Assembly: GCF_030146175.1 (NCBI RefSeq)
Contig: NZ_JASLCE010000057.1
Location: forward strand, 1 to 43,370
Origin: Flavobacterium sp.
GTDB lineage: Bacteria > Bacteroidota > Bacteroidia > Flavobacteriales > Flavobacteriaceae
Direction of reading: 5' to 3'
DNA length: 43,370 nucleotides
A program made the position numbers and the translations under genes. Positions 14,578-24,286 of the stretch are shown here, in pieces; the first letter of the stretch is position 1, and every line of letters starts with the position of its first letter. The notes under the pieces are model-generated. The model was not told the origin of the DNA. It made no database searches and worked only from the letters and a program-made list of their open reading frames with translations.

Positions 14578-16965
14578 ATGCAACAAAAATCTTTTCTTGT
14601 TCTCTGCTTGCTATGGGCTGCAATTTCCGGTTTTTCCCAGAATAAAATTTCAGGGACCATTACCAATGCAAAAAAACAGCCTTTAAACGGAGCGCATATT
14701 CATATCGCAGACAAAAGTACTGCGACCAATCCCGTTGGCGTATTTGAAATTAAAAATATTCCGTCCGGTAAAAAACGTCTTATTATATCCTATGTAGGAT
14801 ACACTACTATCGACACCCTTCTTACGGTTGAAGATGATATTTCCATTTCATTTCGAATGAAACAGGATCTTAATGCCTTAAAAGAAGTCGTTATCAACAA
14901 AGCCGGACAACCGCAAAGTGTAAAAAATTCCGAAAAGGTCAATCAGAACTACATTCAGGAATCCTATGCCGGATCACTGGCCAAATCGTTGGAAAAACTT
15001 CCCGGTGTGAATGCAATGGAAATCGGAGCCGGAACCTCCAAACCGATTATCCGCGGATTGGGTTTTAACCGGATTGCCGTAACCGAAAACGGTGTTAAAC
15101 AGGAAGGCCAGCAATGGGGTGCCGATCACGGATTGGAGATTGACGCTTTTAATGCCGAAAACGTTGAAGTCATTAAAGGCGTAGGCGCGATCGAATACGG
15201 AAGTGATGCCATGGGTGGCGTGATCAGTATTAACAACGATGCCGTTCCGTCCAAAAACAGCTTTTCCGGTCAGGCGTTAGCCATCGCTAAATCGGTTAAC
15301 AATACTATTGGAACTTCCGTAGGAATCAAATACCGGAAGGATCATTTCTTTTACAAACTAAAAGGAACGGTATTGGATTTTGGGGATTATAAAGTTCCGA
15401 CAGATGAAATTCTGTACCTTAACACTCATATTCCGGTATACAATCAGCGGTTAAAAAACACAGCCGGCCGGGAAACGGATTTCTTCGGACAAATCGGTTA
15501 TGTGAGCGAAAAATTCAAATCCACGATAAGCATCAGTAATGTCTATTTTAAATCGGGATTCTTTCCGGGTGCACATGGTATTCCGTCGATTGCCGCCGTT
15601 CAGGATGATGGCGACGATCGCAATATCGGGTTGCCGTATCAACGGGTGAATCATTTTAAGATTATCAATAACAACCAGTGGAATTTCGAAAATGCACAGT
15701 TAAATGCTTCGGTTAGTTTTCAAAACAACCACCGCCAGGAATGGAGTAAATTCCATACGCATTACAGCAATCAGCAACCACCGGAAGTAAATCCGGATCT
15801 GGAATTGGATTTTAATCTTAGTACGCTGGATGCCCAGTTAAAATACAAATACATCTGGTCGACCGCACATCAAACTACGGTAGGCGTACAGAATCAGTAC
15901 CAAAGCAATACGATTGACGGTTATAGTTTTCTGCTTCCAAAGTTTACGCGAAACGCTATCGGTGCTTATATGATCCATGATTATACCGCTTCGGACAAAC
16001 TAAAACTCAATGCCGGTATCCGATTTGACTGGGCAAGAGTCGCTATTGACAGTTTTTTTGATCAAACACTATACGACTACCTAACCGGAAACAGCCAAAG
16101 TCAGACCGTTGCGAACTTCTACGCGCAAAGAAGTCAGGATATCGACAAAAATTTCTCGAGTTTTAATGCGTCCGTAGGAATGGGTTACACGATAAATACC
16201 AATTGGAATCTGACGGCTACATTGGGTAGTAATTTCCGTTTTCCAACCGCTATCGAGTTAAGTGCCAACGGAATTCATCACGGTGCTTTCCGACATGAAA
16301 TGGGCGATGCTACGCTAAAACCCGAACAAGGAATTTCATTCGATACCAAACTGAGTTACGCCCGAAACAGTTTTAAAATGGCTTTTAGTCCGTATCTGTA
16401 CTATTTCAGCAATTATATTTTCCTAAAACCGTCCGGGCAATTTTCGATTTTACCGCACGGCGGACAGATTTATCAATATTCGCAATCGGAAGCGCTTTTA
16501 TCCGGATTTGAAATCAGTATCGAAAAACGTTTCTTCGACCGGATCACAGCCGAAGTCGTACTGGAATACCTTTACAACCGCCAGATTACTTCCGATGCTT
16601 CCAAAGATTATCCATTACCGTTTACGCCACCGGCGAATGGTTATTGGGAAATCGGTTATCAGTTTAAACCGTTAAAAGCCTTTAGCAATACTGTTTTATC
16701 CGTGAACGGCCGAACCGCTTTGGAGCAAAACCGAATTGCCCAAAACGAACTCATCACACCGGGTTATTCGATTTTTGGCGGCGCACTGAAAAGCGACATT
16801 AAACTAGGCAATTTTCTGGCCAATGTACAGCTATCGGTAAACAATGCATTTAACACCAAATATTTTAATCACAACAGTTATTACAGGGCGTTGGAAATCC
16901 CGGAAATGGGACGTAACATTCAGTTATTAATCCGTATCCCTTTTGGAAAAGCAACACATGAATAA
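14578..16965 (+). CDS. TonB-dependent receptor, probable metal or metal-chelate importer
   Basis: The ATG at 14578 starts a clean signal peptide (KSFLVLCLLWAAISGFSQ), so the upstream ATG at 14536 is rejected. The mature protein starts with a carboxypeptidase-like regulatory domain (ISGTITNAKKQPLNGAHIHI, about residues 22-105). The plug follows (LAKSLEKLPGVNAMEIG, KPIIRGLGFNRIAV, VEVIKGVGAIEYGSDAMGG), and then a 22-strand-type barrel of about 550 residues ending in IQLLIRIPFGKATHE. The length of 795 is normal. It imports a substrate across the outer membrane with energy from TonB. It is placed between two small His-containing exported proteins, with a His-rich lipoprotein behind it, so a metal substrate is the best guess; this is inference. 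Its end overlaps the next gene by 8 bp. Confidence 0.92.
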   Translation: MQQKSFLVLCLLWAAISGFSQNKISGTITNAKKQPLNGAHIHIADKSTATNPVGVFEIKNIPSGKKRLIISYVGYTTIDTLLTVEDDISISFRMKQDLNALKEVVINKAGQPQSVKNSEKVNQNYIQESYAGSLAKSLEKLPGVNAMEIGAGTSKPIIRGLGFNRIAVTENGVKQEGQQWGADHGLEIDAFNAENVEVIKGVGAIEYGSDAMGGVISINNDAVPSKNSFSGQALAIAKSVNNTIGTSVGIKYRKDHFFYKLKGTVLDFGDYKVPTDEILYLNTHIPVYNQRLKNTAGRETDFFGQIGYVSEKFKSTISISNVYFKSGFFPGAHGIPSIAAVQDDGDDRNIGLPYQRVNHFKIINNNQWNFENAQLNASVSFQNNHRQEWSKFHTHYSNQQPPEVNPDLELDFNLSTLDAQLKYKYIWSTAHQTTVGVQNQYQSNTIDGYSFLLPKFTRNAIGAYMIHDYTASDKLKLNAGIRFDWARVAIDSFFDQTLYDYLTGNSQSQTVANFYAQRSQDIDKNFSSFNASVGMGYTINTNWNLTATLGSNFRFPTAIELSANGIHHGAFRHEMGDATLKPEQGISFDTKLSYARNSFKMAFSPYLYYFSNYIFLKPSGQFSILPHGGQIYQYSQSEALLSGFEISIEKRFFDRITAEVVLEYLYNRQITSDASKDYPLPFTPPANGYWEIGYQFKPLKAFSNTVLSVNGRTALEQNRIAQNELITPGYSIFGGALKSDIKLGNFLANVQLSVNNAFNTKYFNHNSYYRALEIPEMGRNIQLLIRIPFGKATHE

Positions 16966-17278
16966 ATACAAGCAACATATTGTTATACTGCTGTGTCTGA
17001 TTTTTGCTTTTCCGCAAATCAATAATGCGGTTCACTATTTCTGGACGGAACACACGTTTCATTATACCGCTGAGAAAAAGATTGTCTTTGGCGAAAAGCA
17101 CAATGCCCATAATTGTGAACTGCATATTTTTAAAGTACCGGCGATTACGGCGATTAGCTTTTTTAGTTTTACGCCTTTTATTCCGGTATTTTCTATTGAA
17201 AAGCCATTTCGACTTATTAAAAAATACGGATCACAAACCTTATTTTCCTGTTTTTTAAGAGGGCCGCCAGCGTTTTGA
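16958..17278 (+). CDS. Small exported protein, paralog-like partner of the 14158 gene
   Basis: The ATG at 16958 overlaps the receptor's last 8 bp, giving 106 residues; the upstream ATG at 16943 is inside the receptor frame and less likely. The N-terminus IVILLCLIFAFPQINNA is a signal peptide. Scattered histidines follow (HYFWTEHTFHY, EKHNAHNCELHIF), then a hydrophobic stretch with SFFSFTPF and a C-terminal SCFLRGPPAF. The FFSFT segment and the terminal LRxPPxF match the small protein encoded at 14158. The function is unknown. Coupled translation with the receptor suggests that it works with it, perhaps as a periplasmic or outer-membrane accessory. Confidence 0.7.
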   Translation: MNKYKQHIVILLCLIFAFPQINNAVHYFWTEHTFHYTAEKKIVFGEKHNAHNCELHIFKVPAITAISFFSFTPFIPVFSIEKPFRLIKKYGSQTLFSCFLRGPPAF

Positions 17279-17340
17279 TTTTATCCGTGACAACACAACA
17301 ACGAAATCAAATAAAATCAAACACTTTTTAAAATTATATC

Positions 17341-17844
17341 ATGAAAAATATCAAATATCTATATGCATTTGCCACTATTGCCGCTTTAAGTTTCACCTCT
17401 TGTAGTAGCGACAACGACGATAAAGACACTGAAAAACCGGTGATTACCATTACAGAACCCGTGGTTGACGAAGGTTTTACACCCGGAACGGAAATCCATC
17501 TGGAGGGCGTTTTAACCGACAATGTGGAGTTGGCTTCTTATAAAGTGGAAGTTCACAGTGCAGAAGATGGCCATACACACGGAAAAATGGCCGGTGCAGA
17601 AGCAGCCAGTTACTTCCATTATGAGCAGACTTTTCCGATCGAGGCCGGATTGCGTATTAAAGAATTTCACCAACATATCCCAATTCCGACATTGGATGCA
17701 AACGGACAACCGTTTACCGACGGACATTATCATTTAGGAGTATTCTGTCTGGACAAAGCCGGTAACCAACAACAGGTTTTTCTTGAAATCTATATTGGTG
17801 CCAATGGTGGTGATCACGGACATGATCATAAATCGATTAACTAA
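17341..17844 (+). CDS. DUF4625-like His-rich lipoprotein
   Basis: The protein has 167 residues with a lipoprotein signal ending in SFTSCSSDNDD, so it is anchored by a lipid. The body DTEKPVITITEPVVDEGFTPG, LEGVLTDNVELASYKVEVH and GHYHLGVFCLDKAGNQQQ forms an immunoglobulin-like beta fold that matches my memory of DUF4625. It is unusually rich in histidine: DGHTHGKMAG, YFHYEQTF, EFHQHIPIP and a His-rich tail GGDHGHDHKS. The His clusters and the position behind the TonB receptor suggest metal capture at the cell surface or in the periplasm. The gap to the previous gene is 62 bp and a strong terminator follows, so it closes the operon. Confidence 0.82.
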   Translation: MKNIKYLYAFATIAALSFTSCSSDNDDKDTEKPVITITEPVVDEGFTPGTEIHLEGVLTDNVELASYKVEVHSAEDGHTHGKMAGAEAASYFHYEQTFPIEAGLRIKEFHQHIPIPTLDANGQPFTDGHYHLGVFCLDKAGNQQQVFLEIYIGANGGDHGHDHKSIN

Positions 17845-17862
17845 AAAATAACCGATTCTGCT

Positions 17863-17893
17863 AAAAAGTGCTGTGCTATCACAGCACTTTTTT
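17863..17893 (+). terminator. Terminator closing the metal-uptake operon
   Basis: AAAAAGTGCTGTG (17863-17875) pairs with CACAGCACTTTTT (17880-17892) around the loop CTAT, with a T-run inside and after the right arm. Confidence 0.9.
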
Positions 17894-17923
17894 ATTTTAA
17901 CGAAACTATAACAATTGATTCCT

Positions 17924-17931
17924 TATTTTTG
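17924..17931 (+). promoter_or_regulatory. -7 promoter element of the prolyl oligopeptidase gene
   Basis: TATTTTTG matches TAnnTTTG fully and lies 22 bp before the ATG at 17954, just after a terminator. The -33 region is weak. Confidence 0.4.
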
Positions 17932-17953
17932 TTAGAAACCAAAAACCAAATAG

Positions 17954-20083
17954 ATGAAAAAAACAATAACAACCATGGCTGTGGTTTGTAGTCTTACCAT
18001 GAATGCACAAACATCCAAGGGGCCGGTAAAATTAAAATACCCGGATACCCGTAAAACCGAAACGAATGATACCTATTTCGGCACCAATGTTAAAGATCCT
18101 TACCGATGGCTGGAAGACGATCGTTCTGCCGAAACAGCTGCCTGGGTAAAGGCCGAAAATGAGGTAACTTACAAATACCTGAGTCAGATTCCTTTTCGCG
18201 ATGCTTTAAAAGCCCGTTTGGAAAAACTGTGGAATTACGAAAAAATTAGTGCTCCTTTTAAAGAAGGAAACTATACCTATTATACCAAAAACAACGGTTT
18301 ACAAAACCAATCCGTGATCTACCGTAAAGATGCTTCCGGAAAAGAAGAAATGTTCCTGGATCCGAATACGTTCTCAAAAGACGGAACGACCTCTTTAGGC
18401 GGTCTTGATTTTTCCCGCGACGGTTCGAAAGTGGCCTATTCCATCTCGGAAGGCGGTAGCGACTGGAGAAAAGTGATCATCATGGATGCCATCACTAAAA
18501 AAATAATTGAAGATACCTTACTTGACGTTAAATTTAGCGGTGTATCATGGAAAGGAAACGACGGTTTCTACTATTCCAGCTACGACAAACCAACCGGAAG
18601 TGAATTATCGGCCAAAACCGATCAGCATAAATTGTATTACCACAAACTGGGAACATCCCAAAAAGACGATAAAGTTGTTTTCGGACTGGATCAAAAAAGA
18701 CGTTATGTTGGCGGATCGGTAACCGAAGATGACAAATATTTAGTGATCACGGCGGCCAATTCGACCTCCGGAAACGAATTATATGTGAAGGATCTTTCCA
18801 ATCCGAACAGTCCGCTTATTACCATTCTGGATAATTTTAACAGCGATAGCTATATCATGGAAAACGAAGGTGGAAAATTGTATATCATGACCAACCTGAA
18901 TGCGCCAAACAGACGTATCGTTACTACGGATATCAGCAATCCGAAACCGGAAAACTGGAAAGATTTTATCGCCGAAACCGAAAATGTATTGACACCAAGC
19001 ACCGGGGCCGGTTATTTCTTTGCCAATTATATGAAAGATGCCGTATCGGTTACGAAACAGTATGACTATAACGGAAAACTGATCCGCGAAGTACAACTTC
19101 CGGGCGTAGGAACAGCTTCCGGATTTGGTGGTAAAAAAGAGGTAAAAACCTTGTATTTTTACTTTACCAACTATACGACACCAGGAACGATTTATTCCTA
19201 CGATCCAAAAACCGGAAAATCGGAAATCTATCAAAAACCAAAAGTAGATTTTAACAGCGAGGATTATACGTCCAAACAGGTATTCTATACGTCTAAAGAC
19301 GGTACTAAAATACCAATGATCATTACTTATAAAAAAGGAACAAAATTAGACGGTAAAAACCCGACGATCCTATATGGTTACGGTGGATTTAATGCCAGTC
19401 TTACACCTAGTTTCAGTATTTCGAATGCCGTTTGGCTGGAAAGTGGCGGAATTTATGCCGTTCCAAACCTTCGCGGTGGTGGTGAATATGGTAAAAAATG
19501 GCATGATGCCGGTACCAAGCTTCAAAAACAAAATGTATTTGACGATTTTATCGCTGCAGCAGAATATTTGATTGCCAATAAATATACTTCGAAAGATTTC
19601 CTTGCTATCCGCGGTGGATCGAACGGAGGATTATTAGTAGGTGCTACGATGACACAACGTCCGGATTTAATGAAAGTAGCTTTACCAGCCGTTGGTGTAA
19701 TGGACATGTTGCGTTACCATACGTTTACAGCCGGTGCCGGATGGGCATACGACTATGGAACTGCGGAAGACAACAAAGAAATGTTTGATTACCTAAAAGG
19801 GTATTCACCGGTTCACAATGTAAAAAAAGGCGTACAATATCCGGCGACTCTGGTTACTACCGGTGATCATGACGACCGTGTGGTTCCGGCGCACAGCTTT
19901 AAATTTGCAGCCGAATTACAGGAAAAACAAACAGGAAACAATCCGGTTTTAATCCGTATTGATGTGAATGCAGGACACGGTGCCGGAAAATCGGTTGCCG
20001 CTTCGATTCAGGAAAGTGTTGATATCTTTGCTTTTACGCTATATAATATGGGAATTAAAAGTTTACCAAATCTGAAAAAGTAA
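17954..20083 (+). CDS. Prolyl oligopeptidase family protease (S9A), exported
   Basis: The protein has 709 residues, normal for prolyl oligopeptidase, which cuts short peptides after proline. A short signal peptide ([19 protein letters not shown]) suggests a periplasmic location. The N-terminal family text [20 protein letters not shown] is followed by the seven-bladed propeller and the alpha/beta-hydrolase domain. The catalytic triad is Ser556 in RGGSNGGLL, the Asp in [12 protein letters not shown] (residues 640-641) and His675 in NAGHGAGK. The conserved NLRGGGEYG is also present. It is a single-gene unit between a terminator at 17863 and another at 20110. Confidence 0.95.
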   Translation: MKKTITTMAVVCSLTMNAQTSKGPVKLKYPDTRKTETNDTYFGTNVKDPYRWLEDDRSAETAAWVKAENEVTYKYLSQIPFRDALKARLEKLWNYEKISAPFKEGNYTYYTKNNGLQNQSVIYRKDASGKEEMFLDPNTFSKDGTTSLGGLDFSRDGSKVAYSISEGGSDWRKVIIMDAITKKIIEDTLLDVKFSGVSWKGNDGFYYSSYDKPTGSELSAKTDQHKLYYHKLGTSQKDDKVVFGLDQKRRYVGGSVTEDDKYLVITAANSTSGNELYVKDLSNPNSPLITILDNFNSDSYIMENEGGKLYIMTNLNAPNRRIVTTDISNPKPENWKDFIAETENVLTPSTGAGYFFANYMKDAVSVTKQYDYNGKLIREVQLPGVGTASGFGGKKEVKTLYFYFTNYTTPGTIYSYDPKTGKSEIYQKPKVDFNSEDYTSKQVFYTSKDGTKIPMIITYKKGTKLDGKNPTILYGYGGFNASLTPSFSISNAVWLESGGIYAVPNLRGGGEYGKKWHDAGTKLQKQNVFDDFIAAAEYLIANKYTSKDFLAIRGGSNGGLLVGATMTQRPDLMKVALPAVGVMDMLRYHTFTAGAGWAYDYGTAEDNKEMFDYLKGYSPVHNVKKGVQYPATLVTTGDHDDRVVPAHSFKFAAELQEKQTGNNPVLIRIDVNAGHGAGKSVAASIQESVDIFAFTLYNMGIKSLPNLKK

Positions 20084-20109
20084 GCTATCCATTCTCTTAT
20101 AAAATTCAA

Positions 20110-20142
20110 AAAGCGCCCGCAATTGCAGGGCGCTTTCTTTTT
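20110..20142 (+). terminator. Terminator after the prolyl oligopeptidase gene
   Basis: AAAGCGCCC (20110-20118) pairs with GGGCGCTTT (20128-20136), followed by CTTTTT. The converging gene at 20176 may use it in the other direction because of the A-rich left flank. Confidence 0.85.
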
Positions 20143-20175
20143 ATAAAAATCAATTAATTAGAAAAAAATGCTTTT

Positions 20176-20979
20176 TTAAAAACGGTTGTCTCCGTCCAGT
20201 AGGTTTCCTAAGCCTCCTAAAAGACTTCCTTCTTCTCTGCTTGTTCCGCCAGCTCTCGGAGCCGAAGCTATAATTCTGTCGGCCAATCGGCTAAACGGTA
20301 ATGATTGTACATAAACCACTCCCGGCCCGCGAAGGGTTGCAAAAAATAAACCTTCACCTCCAAAAATCGAGTTCTTGATACCGCCGATAAATTCAATGTC
20401 GTAATCAATATCTTTAGTAAAACCGACAATACATCCGGTATCCACTTTTAACACTTCTCCGGCTTGTAATTCGCGTCGCGCCAAAGTTCCTCCGGAATGC
20501 ACAAAAGCCATTCCGTCGCCTTCGATCTTTTGCATGATAAACCCTTCCCCTCCAAAAAGTCCGGTTCCTAATTTGCGGGAAAATTCAATCCCGATAGAAA
20601 CCCCTTTGGCCGCACATAGAAAGGAATCTTTCTGACAAATAAATTTACCCTGATATTTCGTAAGGTCGATCGCTACAATTTTTCCGGGATACGGTGAAGC
20701 AAAACAGATTCTGCTTTTACGGTTGTTCTGATTCGTATAAGCGGTCATAAAAAGACTCTCACCTGTTAGAACCCTTTTTCCGGCCGAAAGCAATTTTCCA
20801 AAAATTCCGGATTGCTGTTGCCCCGATCCGTCTCCAAAAATGGTTTCCATTTTGATACCGTTGTCCATCATCATAAAACTTCCCGCCTCAGCAACTACTA
20901 CTTCCTGCGGATCCAGCTCTATTTCGACGTATTGCATTTCTTCACCAAAAATCTGGTAATCGATTTCATGTGCGTACAT
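20176..20979 (-). CDS. TIGR00266 / AIM24 family protein
   Basis: The ATG at 20979 gives [22 protein letters not shown], the expected N-terminus; the longer frame to 21084 adds 35 unconserved basic residues and is rejected. The protein has 267 residues. The family text is clear: [69 protein letters not shown] and [14 protein letters not shown]. It is an all-beta Gly-rich fold with no known enzyme activity. It ends in a Gly-rich flexible tail with [15 protein letters not shown]. No signal peptide is seen. Confidence 0.9.
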   Translation of the reverse strand: MYAHEIDYQIFGEEMQYVEIELDPQEVVVAEAGSFMMMDNGIKMETIFGDGSGQQQSGIFGKLLSAGKRVLTGESLFMTAYTNQNNRKSRICFASPYPGKIVAIDLTKYQGKFICQKDSFLCAAKGVSIGIEFSRKLGTGLFGGEGFIMQKIEGDGMAFVHSGGTLARRELQAGEVLKVDTGCIVGFTKDIDYDIEFIGGIKNSIFGGEGLFFATLRGPGVVYVQSLPFSRLADRIIASAPRAGGTSREEGSLLGGLGNLLDGDNRF

Positions 20980-21190
20980 AATTGTTTGTTTTTTGATTGT
21001 TCTTATTAGACGCCTGACCTTTACAATTGTTACAAAACCTTTTTTATTGTTCTCTTTCAAAACACCTAAAAAGCTAACAGTCAAACCCTAGCACGTAATT
21101 TTACGCAAAAAGAAGATTCCGTACTTCTACGTTAAAATAGTTTCTCCTAACCTCAGAAATTTGTTATCCTAATCTCAAATCTATTTCATT

Positions 21191-21631
21191 ATGGAATCAA
21201 AATCTGGTTTATTCATCGTTTCGTACAAGATTGCTTCTCCAAACCTGGGAGCACCAACTTTCGAAGTACATTTTGCCGTAAACACACCTGCACAAACCGT
21301 TACCGGAAAAGGAGTGGTTCACAATGCTACGGTTAATCCGCCTTTTACATTGTTTACCGATTTACGTGGTGACTATACGTATATGACAGTTATGCCAAAT
21401 AGCTCACATATTTTGGTAACTGCCGAAGGATATCCAAACATTAAATTCCCTCCGCATGCCGGAATCGGACCGGTTATTTTACCAAACACCAAACTAAGAA
21501 TGGTATTGGAATCGGACTGGCAATCAGGAAAAGCGAATTTTATGTATACCGATGATAAAGGTAACTGGCACGAAGTAGTCGATGCTAACGTGTCCATTAT
21601 CAAAGTTGGCGAATTAGCTGCCAGCAATTAA
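21191..21631 (+). CDS. DUF1842-like small protein
   Basis: The protein has 146 residues and no signal peptide. The text GLFIVSYKIASPNLGAPTFEVHF, TPAQTVTGKGVVHNAT, PPFTLFTDLRGDYTYMTVM and GIGPVILPNTKLRM suggests a compact beta-sandwich, and it agrees with my memory of the DUF1842 family. Function is unknown. It is a stand-alone gene with its own terminator at 21650. The DUF assignment is from memory and not checked. Confidence 0.7.
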   Translation: MESKSGLFIVSYKIASPNLGAPTFEVHFAVNTPAQTVTGKGVVHNATVNPPFTLFTDLRGDYTYMTVMPNSSHILVTAEGYPNIKFPPHAGIGPVILPNTKLRMVLESDWQSGKANFMYTDDKGNWHEVVDANVSIIKVGELAASN

Positions 21632-21649
21632 TCTCTTTTGCAAGATCAA

Positions 21650-21682
21650 AAAAAGGCTGTTTCATTTAGAAACAGCCTTTTT
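21650..21682 (+). terminator. Terminator after the DUF1842-like gene
   Basis: AAAAAGGCTGTTTC (21650-21663) pairs with GAAACAGCCTTTTT (21669-21682) around ATTTA. The symmetric A and T flanks let it also end the converging mtgA transcript. Confidence 0.9.
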
Positions 21683-21707
21683 ATATAGTATGATTTTTTA
21701 TTTTCTA

Positions 21708-22451
21708 TTAGTATTCAATCTTCCCGATATGTCGCATTACGCGGACAATCTTATCTTTTCGTTTGTTGATATAGGCCGATGAATTGGAAGCTTTAAATCG
21801 TCTCGGACTTGGCAATATGGCTGCAATTCCGGCCGCTTCGTATTTGGACAGGTTTTTGGCACTTTTACCATACCAATGTTCCGATGCCGCTTGTGCGCCG
21901 TAAATTCCGTCGCCCATTTCGATACTGTTCAGGTAGACTTCCATGATGCGTTCTTTACCCCAAATGAGTTCGATCAGTACCGTAAAATAGGCTTCCAGTC
22001 CTTTGCGCAGGTAACTTCTTCCCTGCCATAAAAACACATTTTTGGCGGTTTGCTGCGAAATGGTACTTCCGCCTTTTAGTTTCCGGCCTTTCTGATTACT
22101 GCTAAATGCTTTTTGCATGGCGCCAAAATCAAAACCTTTATGATCCAAGAATGTACCGTCTTCGCTGGCGATAACTGCTTTTTGCAGGTTTTCGGAAATA
22201 TCTTCCAACGGAACCCAATCGTGTTTACAAACCTTTTCTTTACCATCTGTTCGGGTTTCCATGGCCCGGATTGCCATTAGAGGCGTAAACGGAACCGGTA
22301 CGAATTTAAACAGGATTACAAAAAATAGGGAAATGGCAAAAAACCATAGAAATGCTTTAAGGCAAAAGCGTGCTACTTTTTTGCCAAAACTTCTTTTTTC
22401 CTCTTTTGATTTGGGTTTGGTGTTTGTTTTTGATGTCTTTTTTACCGCCAT
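21708..22451 (-). CDS. mtgA: Monofunctional peptidoglycan glycosyltransferase
   Basis: The protein has 247 residues. It polymerises lipid II into glycan chains and releases undecaprenyl pyrophosphate. A single membrane anchor ([19 protein letters not shown]) follows a basic N-terminus. The GT51 motifs are present: [18 protein letters not shown] with the catalytic Glu, [38 protein letters not shown] and [10 protein letters not shown]. The absence of a transpeptidase domain makes it MtgA. Its ATG overlaps the stop of the FAD oxidoreductase by one base, so the two are translationally coupled. Confidence 0.95.
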   Translation of the reverse strand: MAVKKTSKTNTKPKSKEEKRSFGKKVARFCLKAFLWFFAISLFFVILFKFVPVPFTPLMAIRAMETRTDGKEKVCKHDWVPLEDISENLQKAVIASEDGTFLDHKGFDFGAMQKAFSSNQKGRKLKGGSTISQQTAKNVFLWQGRSYLRKGLEAYFTVLIELIWGKERIMEVYLNSIEMGDGIYGAQAASEHWYGKSAKNLSKYEAAGIAAILPSPRRFKASNSSAYINKRKDKIVRVMRHIGKIEY

Positions 22452-23569
22452 TATTCTAATAAATCTGCTAATTCCTGTCCGATCAGGCTTCCGATAGCCA
22501 CTCCCATTCCGCCCAGGCGAACGCCACAGAAGACGTTTTGAGAGCGTTGTTCTACGATTGGTTTTTTATGCGTTCCCATTCCCATGATTCCGCTCCAGCG
22601 ATGGGCAACCTGAAACTCCTGATTCGGCAAAATTACATTTTTTAACAATTCTTCCAAACGGTTTTGAATTTGTTCCGTCAGACCAAAAGTTGTGGTGGTT
22701 TCGCCTTCAAAATCGAGGTTTCTTCCGCCACCAAAAAGAATTCTGTCGCCGATATTCCGGAAATAATAATACCCGCTGTCGATATGAAAGGTTCCGCGGA
22801 TATCAAGATTTGGGATCGGCTCGGTAATTAAAACCTGCGCTCTCGCCGGTCGAACCGCACCATTGGTGATTGTTCCGGCAAAGCCATTGGTCGCAAAAAA
22901 CAGCTTTCCGGTTGTCACGATAAAATCGTTGGTATGTACCTCAACGCTGTTTCCTTTGTCCAGATAACCGGTAACGGTTTGATAATTTAAGATTTGAATA
23001 TCGTTTGCCACAGCTTCTTTTAACAAAGCCTGCATCATGTTTCCGGTATCAATTTGTCCTTCAAACGGATTAAAGATCAGATAATCCTGAATCCCTTTAA
23101 AGTCGAAACGATCTACTTCTTTTGAAAAAACATCGGCTTTAAAAAGCGGTTTCAGCACTTCGTTGACAAATGGCATTTTCTGAAGACATTCGGCATAGGC
23201 CGATTCATCGTCTTTTAAAAACAACTCATAACCGCCATACGGACGGAAATCTATCGTTTGATCACCGAGTCTTTTACGAAGCAATTGCAATCCGCGCCAA
23301 CGTTTTTCGATTAGTTGTACCACTTCGTCTTCGGTATGATTTTTCAGATCGTCTATAATTTCCGACAGACTTCCGAAACACGCAAAACCGGCATTTTTAG
23401 TGCTCGCACCTTGCGGTAACGGCCCTTTTTCGAGTACCAGGATCTTACTTTTCGGAAATCGTTCGCGCAGCCGCAATGCCGTGTGTAATCCGACAATACC
23501 ACTGCCCACTATCGTATAGTCGACGTTTGAAAACCAGTTTTTAATTTCCCAGTAACTCAGACTAAGCAT
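22451..23569 (-). CDS. FAD-dependent oxidoreductase (DAO family)
   Basis: The protein has 372 residues. The FAD-binding Rossmann motif is [21 protein letters not shown] (about residues 16-36), followed by the acidic end of the second strand in [19 protein letters not shown]. The C-terminal part has the RVL-type motif [22 protein letters not shown] and [19 protein letters not shown]. This is the glycine/D-amino-acid oxidase fold; the substrate is unknown. It shares 1-bp stop/start overlaps with both neighbours (mtgA downstream, DedA upstream). A D-amino-acid substrate would fit cell-wall neighbours, but that is only inference. Confidence 0.88.
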   Translation of the reverse strand: MLSLSYWEIKNWFSNVDYTIVGSGIVGLHTALRLRERFPKSKILVLEKGPLPQGASTKNAGFACFGSLSEIIDDLKNHTEDEVVQLIEKRWRGLQLLRKRLGDQTIDFRPYGGYELFLKDDESAYAECLQKMPFVNEVLKPLFKADVFSKEVDRFDFKGIQDYLIFNPFEGQIDTGNMMQALLKEAVANDIQILNYQTVTGYLDKGNSVEVHTNDFIVTTGKLFFATNGFAGTITNGAVRPARAQVLITEPIPNLDIRGTFHIDSGYYYFRNIGDRILFGGGRNLDFEGETTTTFGLTEQIQNRLEELLKNVILPNQEFQVAHRWSGIMGMGTHKKPIVEQRSQNVFCGVRLGGMGVAIGSLIGQELADLLE

Positions 23570-24255
23570 TAGCTTCTTCTTTCTTTGATTTTATTTTTCA
23601 GATAATTAATCGCAAGTGGCGATGTAGAAAGGATAATAATGGCAATTACGATATATTCGATATTGGCTTTTAAATCCATATTGTGGTTGTCCAATAAATA
23701 GCGGTACAGATAGTGTCCTGAGAAAATCAGGGTAAACGACCATAGGAACGAACTCACGATGTTGAAAAACATAAATTTCTTTTTCTCCATCTGAACGATA
23801 CCCGCTACAATAGGAGCAAACGTTCGTAAGATTGGTAGGAAACGGGCAAAAATAATGGCACGTCCTCCGTGTTTTTCAAAAAACAAACGCGATTGGATCA
23901 GGTATTTTTTCTTAAACCAGAAGTTGTCTTCTTTGGCATACAGATAATGTCCGCTTTTCGCACCAAACCAGTATCCGAATATGTTCCCGATGATTCCGGA
24001 AATCGCTACAAGAGTGGCCAGCAAGGCTACATTGGCAAAATCACCATGAACAGTCATTAATTCGCGCATTAGCACTTCACTGTAGATTCCGGAAAGGAAT
24101 AATAAACTGTCTCCCGGTAAAAAGAAACCGGCAAACAAGCCTGTTTCTGCAAAAACGATAAACAATACAACGTAAATTCCAATATGGTGTCCGCCGATTT
24201 CCAGGTTAATATAAAACTCCGGATTCAACAATTCTGTCCATTTAAAGCCTTCCAT
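23569..24255 (-). CDS. DedA family membrane protein
   Basis: The protein has 228 residues with about five hydrophobic segments. Family signs are FVIVFAETGLFAGFFLPGDS-like text near residues 33-50 (ETG and PGDSLL), the glycine-rich IIGNIFGYWFGAKSGHYLY, and FFEKHGGRAIIFARFLPILRTFAPIVAG with the conserved arginines. Some DedA proteins flip undecaprenyl phosphate back across the inner membrane, and coupling to mtgA through the FAD gene would match that, but other DedA proteins act differently. Its stop overlaps the next ATG by one base. The symporter gene ends 31 bp upstream. Confidence 0.93.
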   Translation of the reverse strand: MEGFKWTELLNPEFYINLEIGGHHIGIYVVLFIVFAETGLFAGFFLPGDSLLFLSGIYSEVLMRELMTVHGDFANVALLATLVAISGIIGNIFGYWFGAKSGHYLYAKEDNFWFKKKYLIQSRLFFEKHGGRAIIFARFLPILRTFAPIVAGIVQMEKKKFMFFNIVSSFLWSFTLIFSGHYLYRYLLDNHNMDLKANIEYIVIAIIILSTSPLAINYLKNKIKERRS

Positions 24256-24286
24256 AATTTTTGGGTAAATTATATATAAATATTAG

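Noticed and set aside
16943..16957. Earlier ATG for the small protein after the receptor
   Set aside because: It would lie deeper in the receptor frame and put charged residues before the signal peptide; the ATG at 16958 gives a standard export signal.
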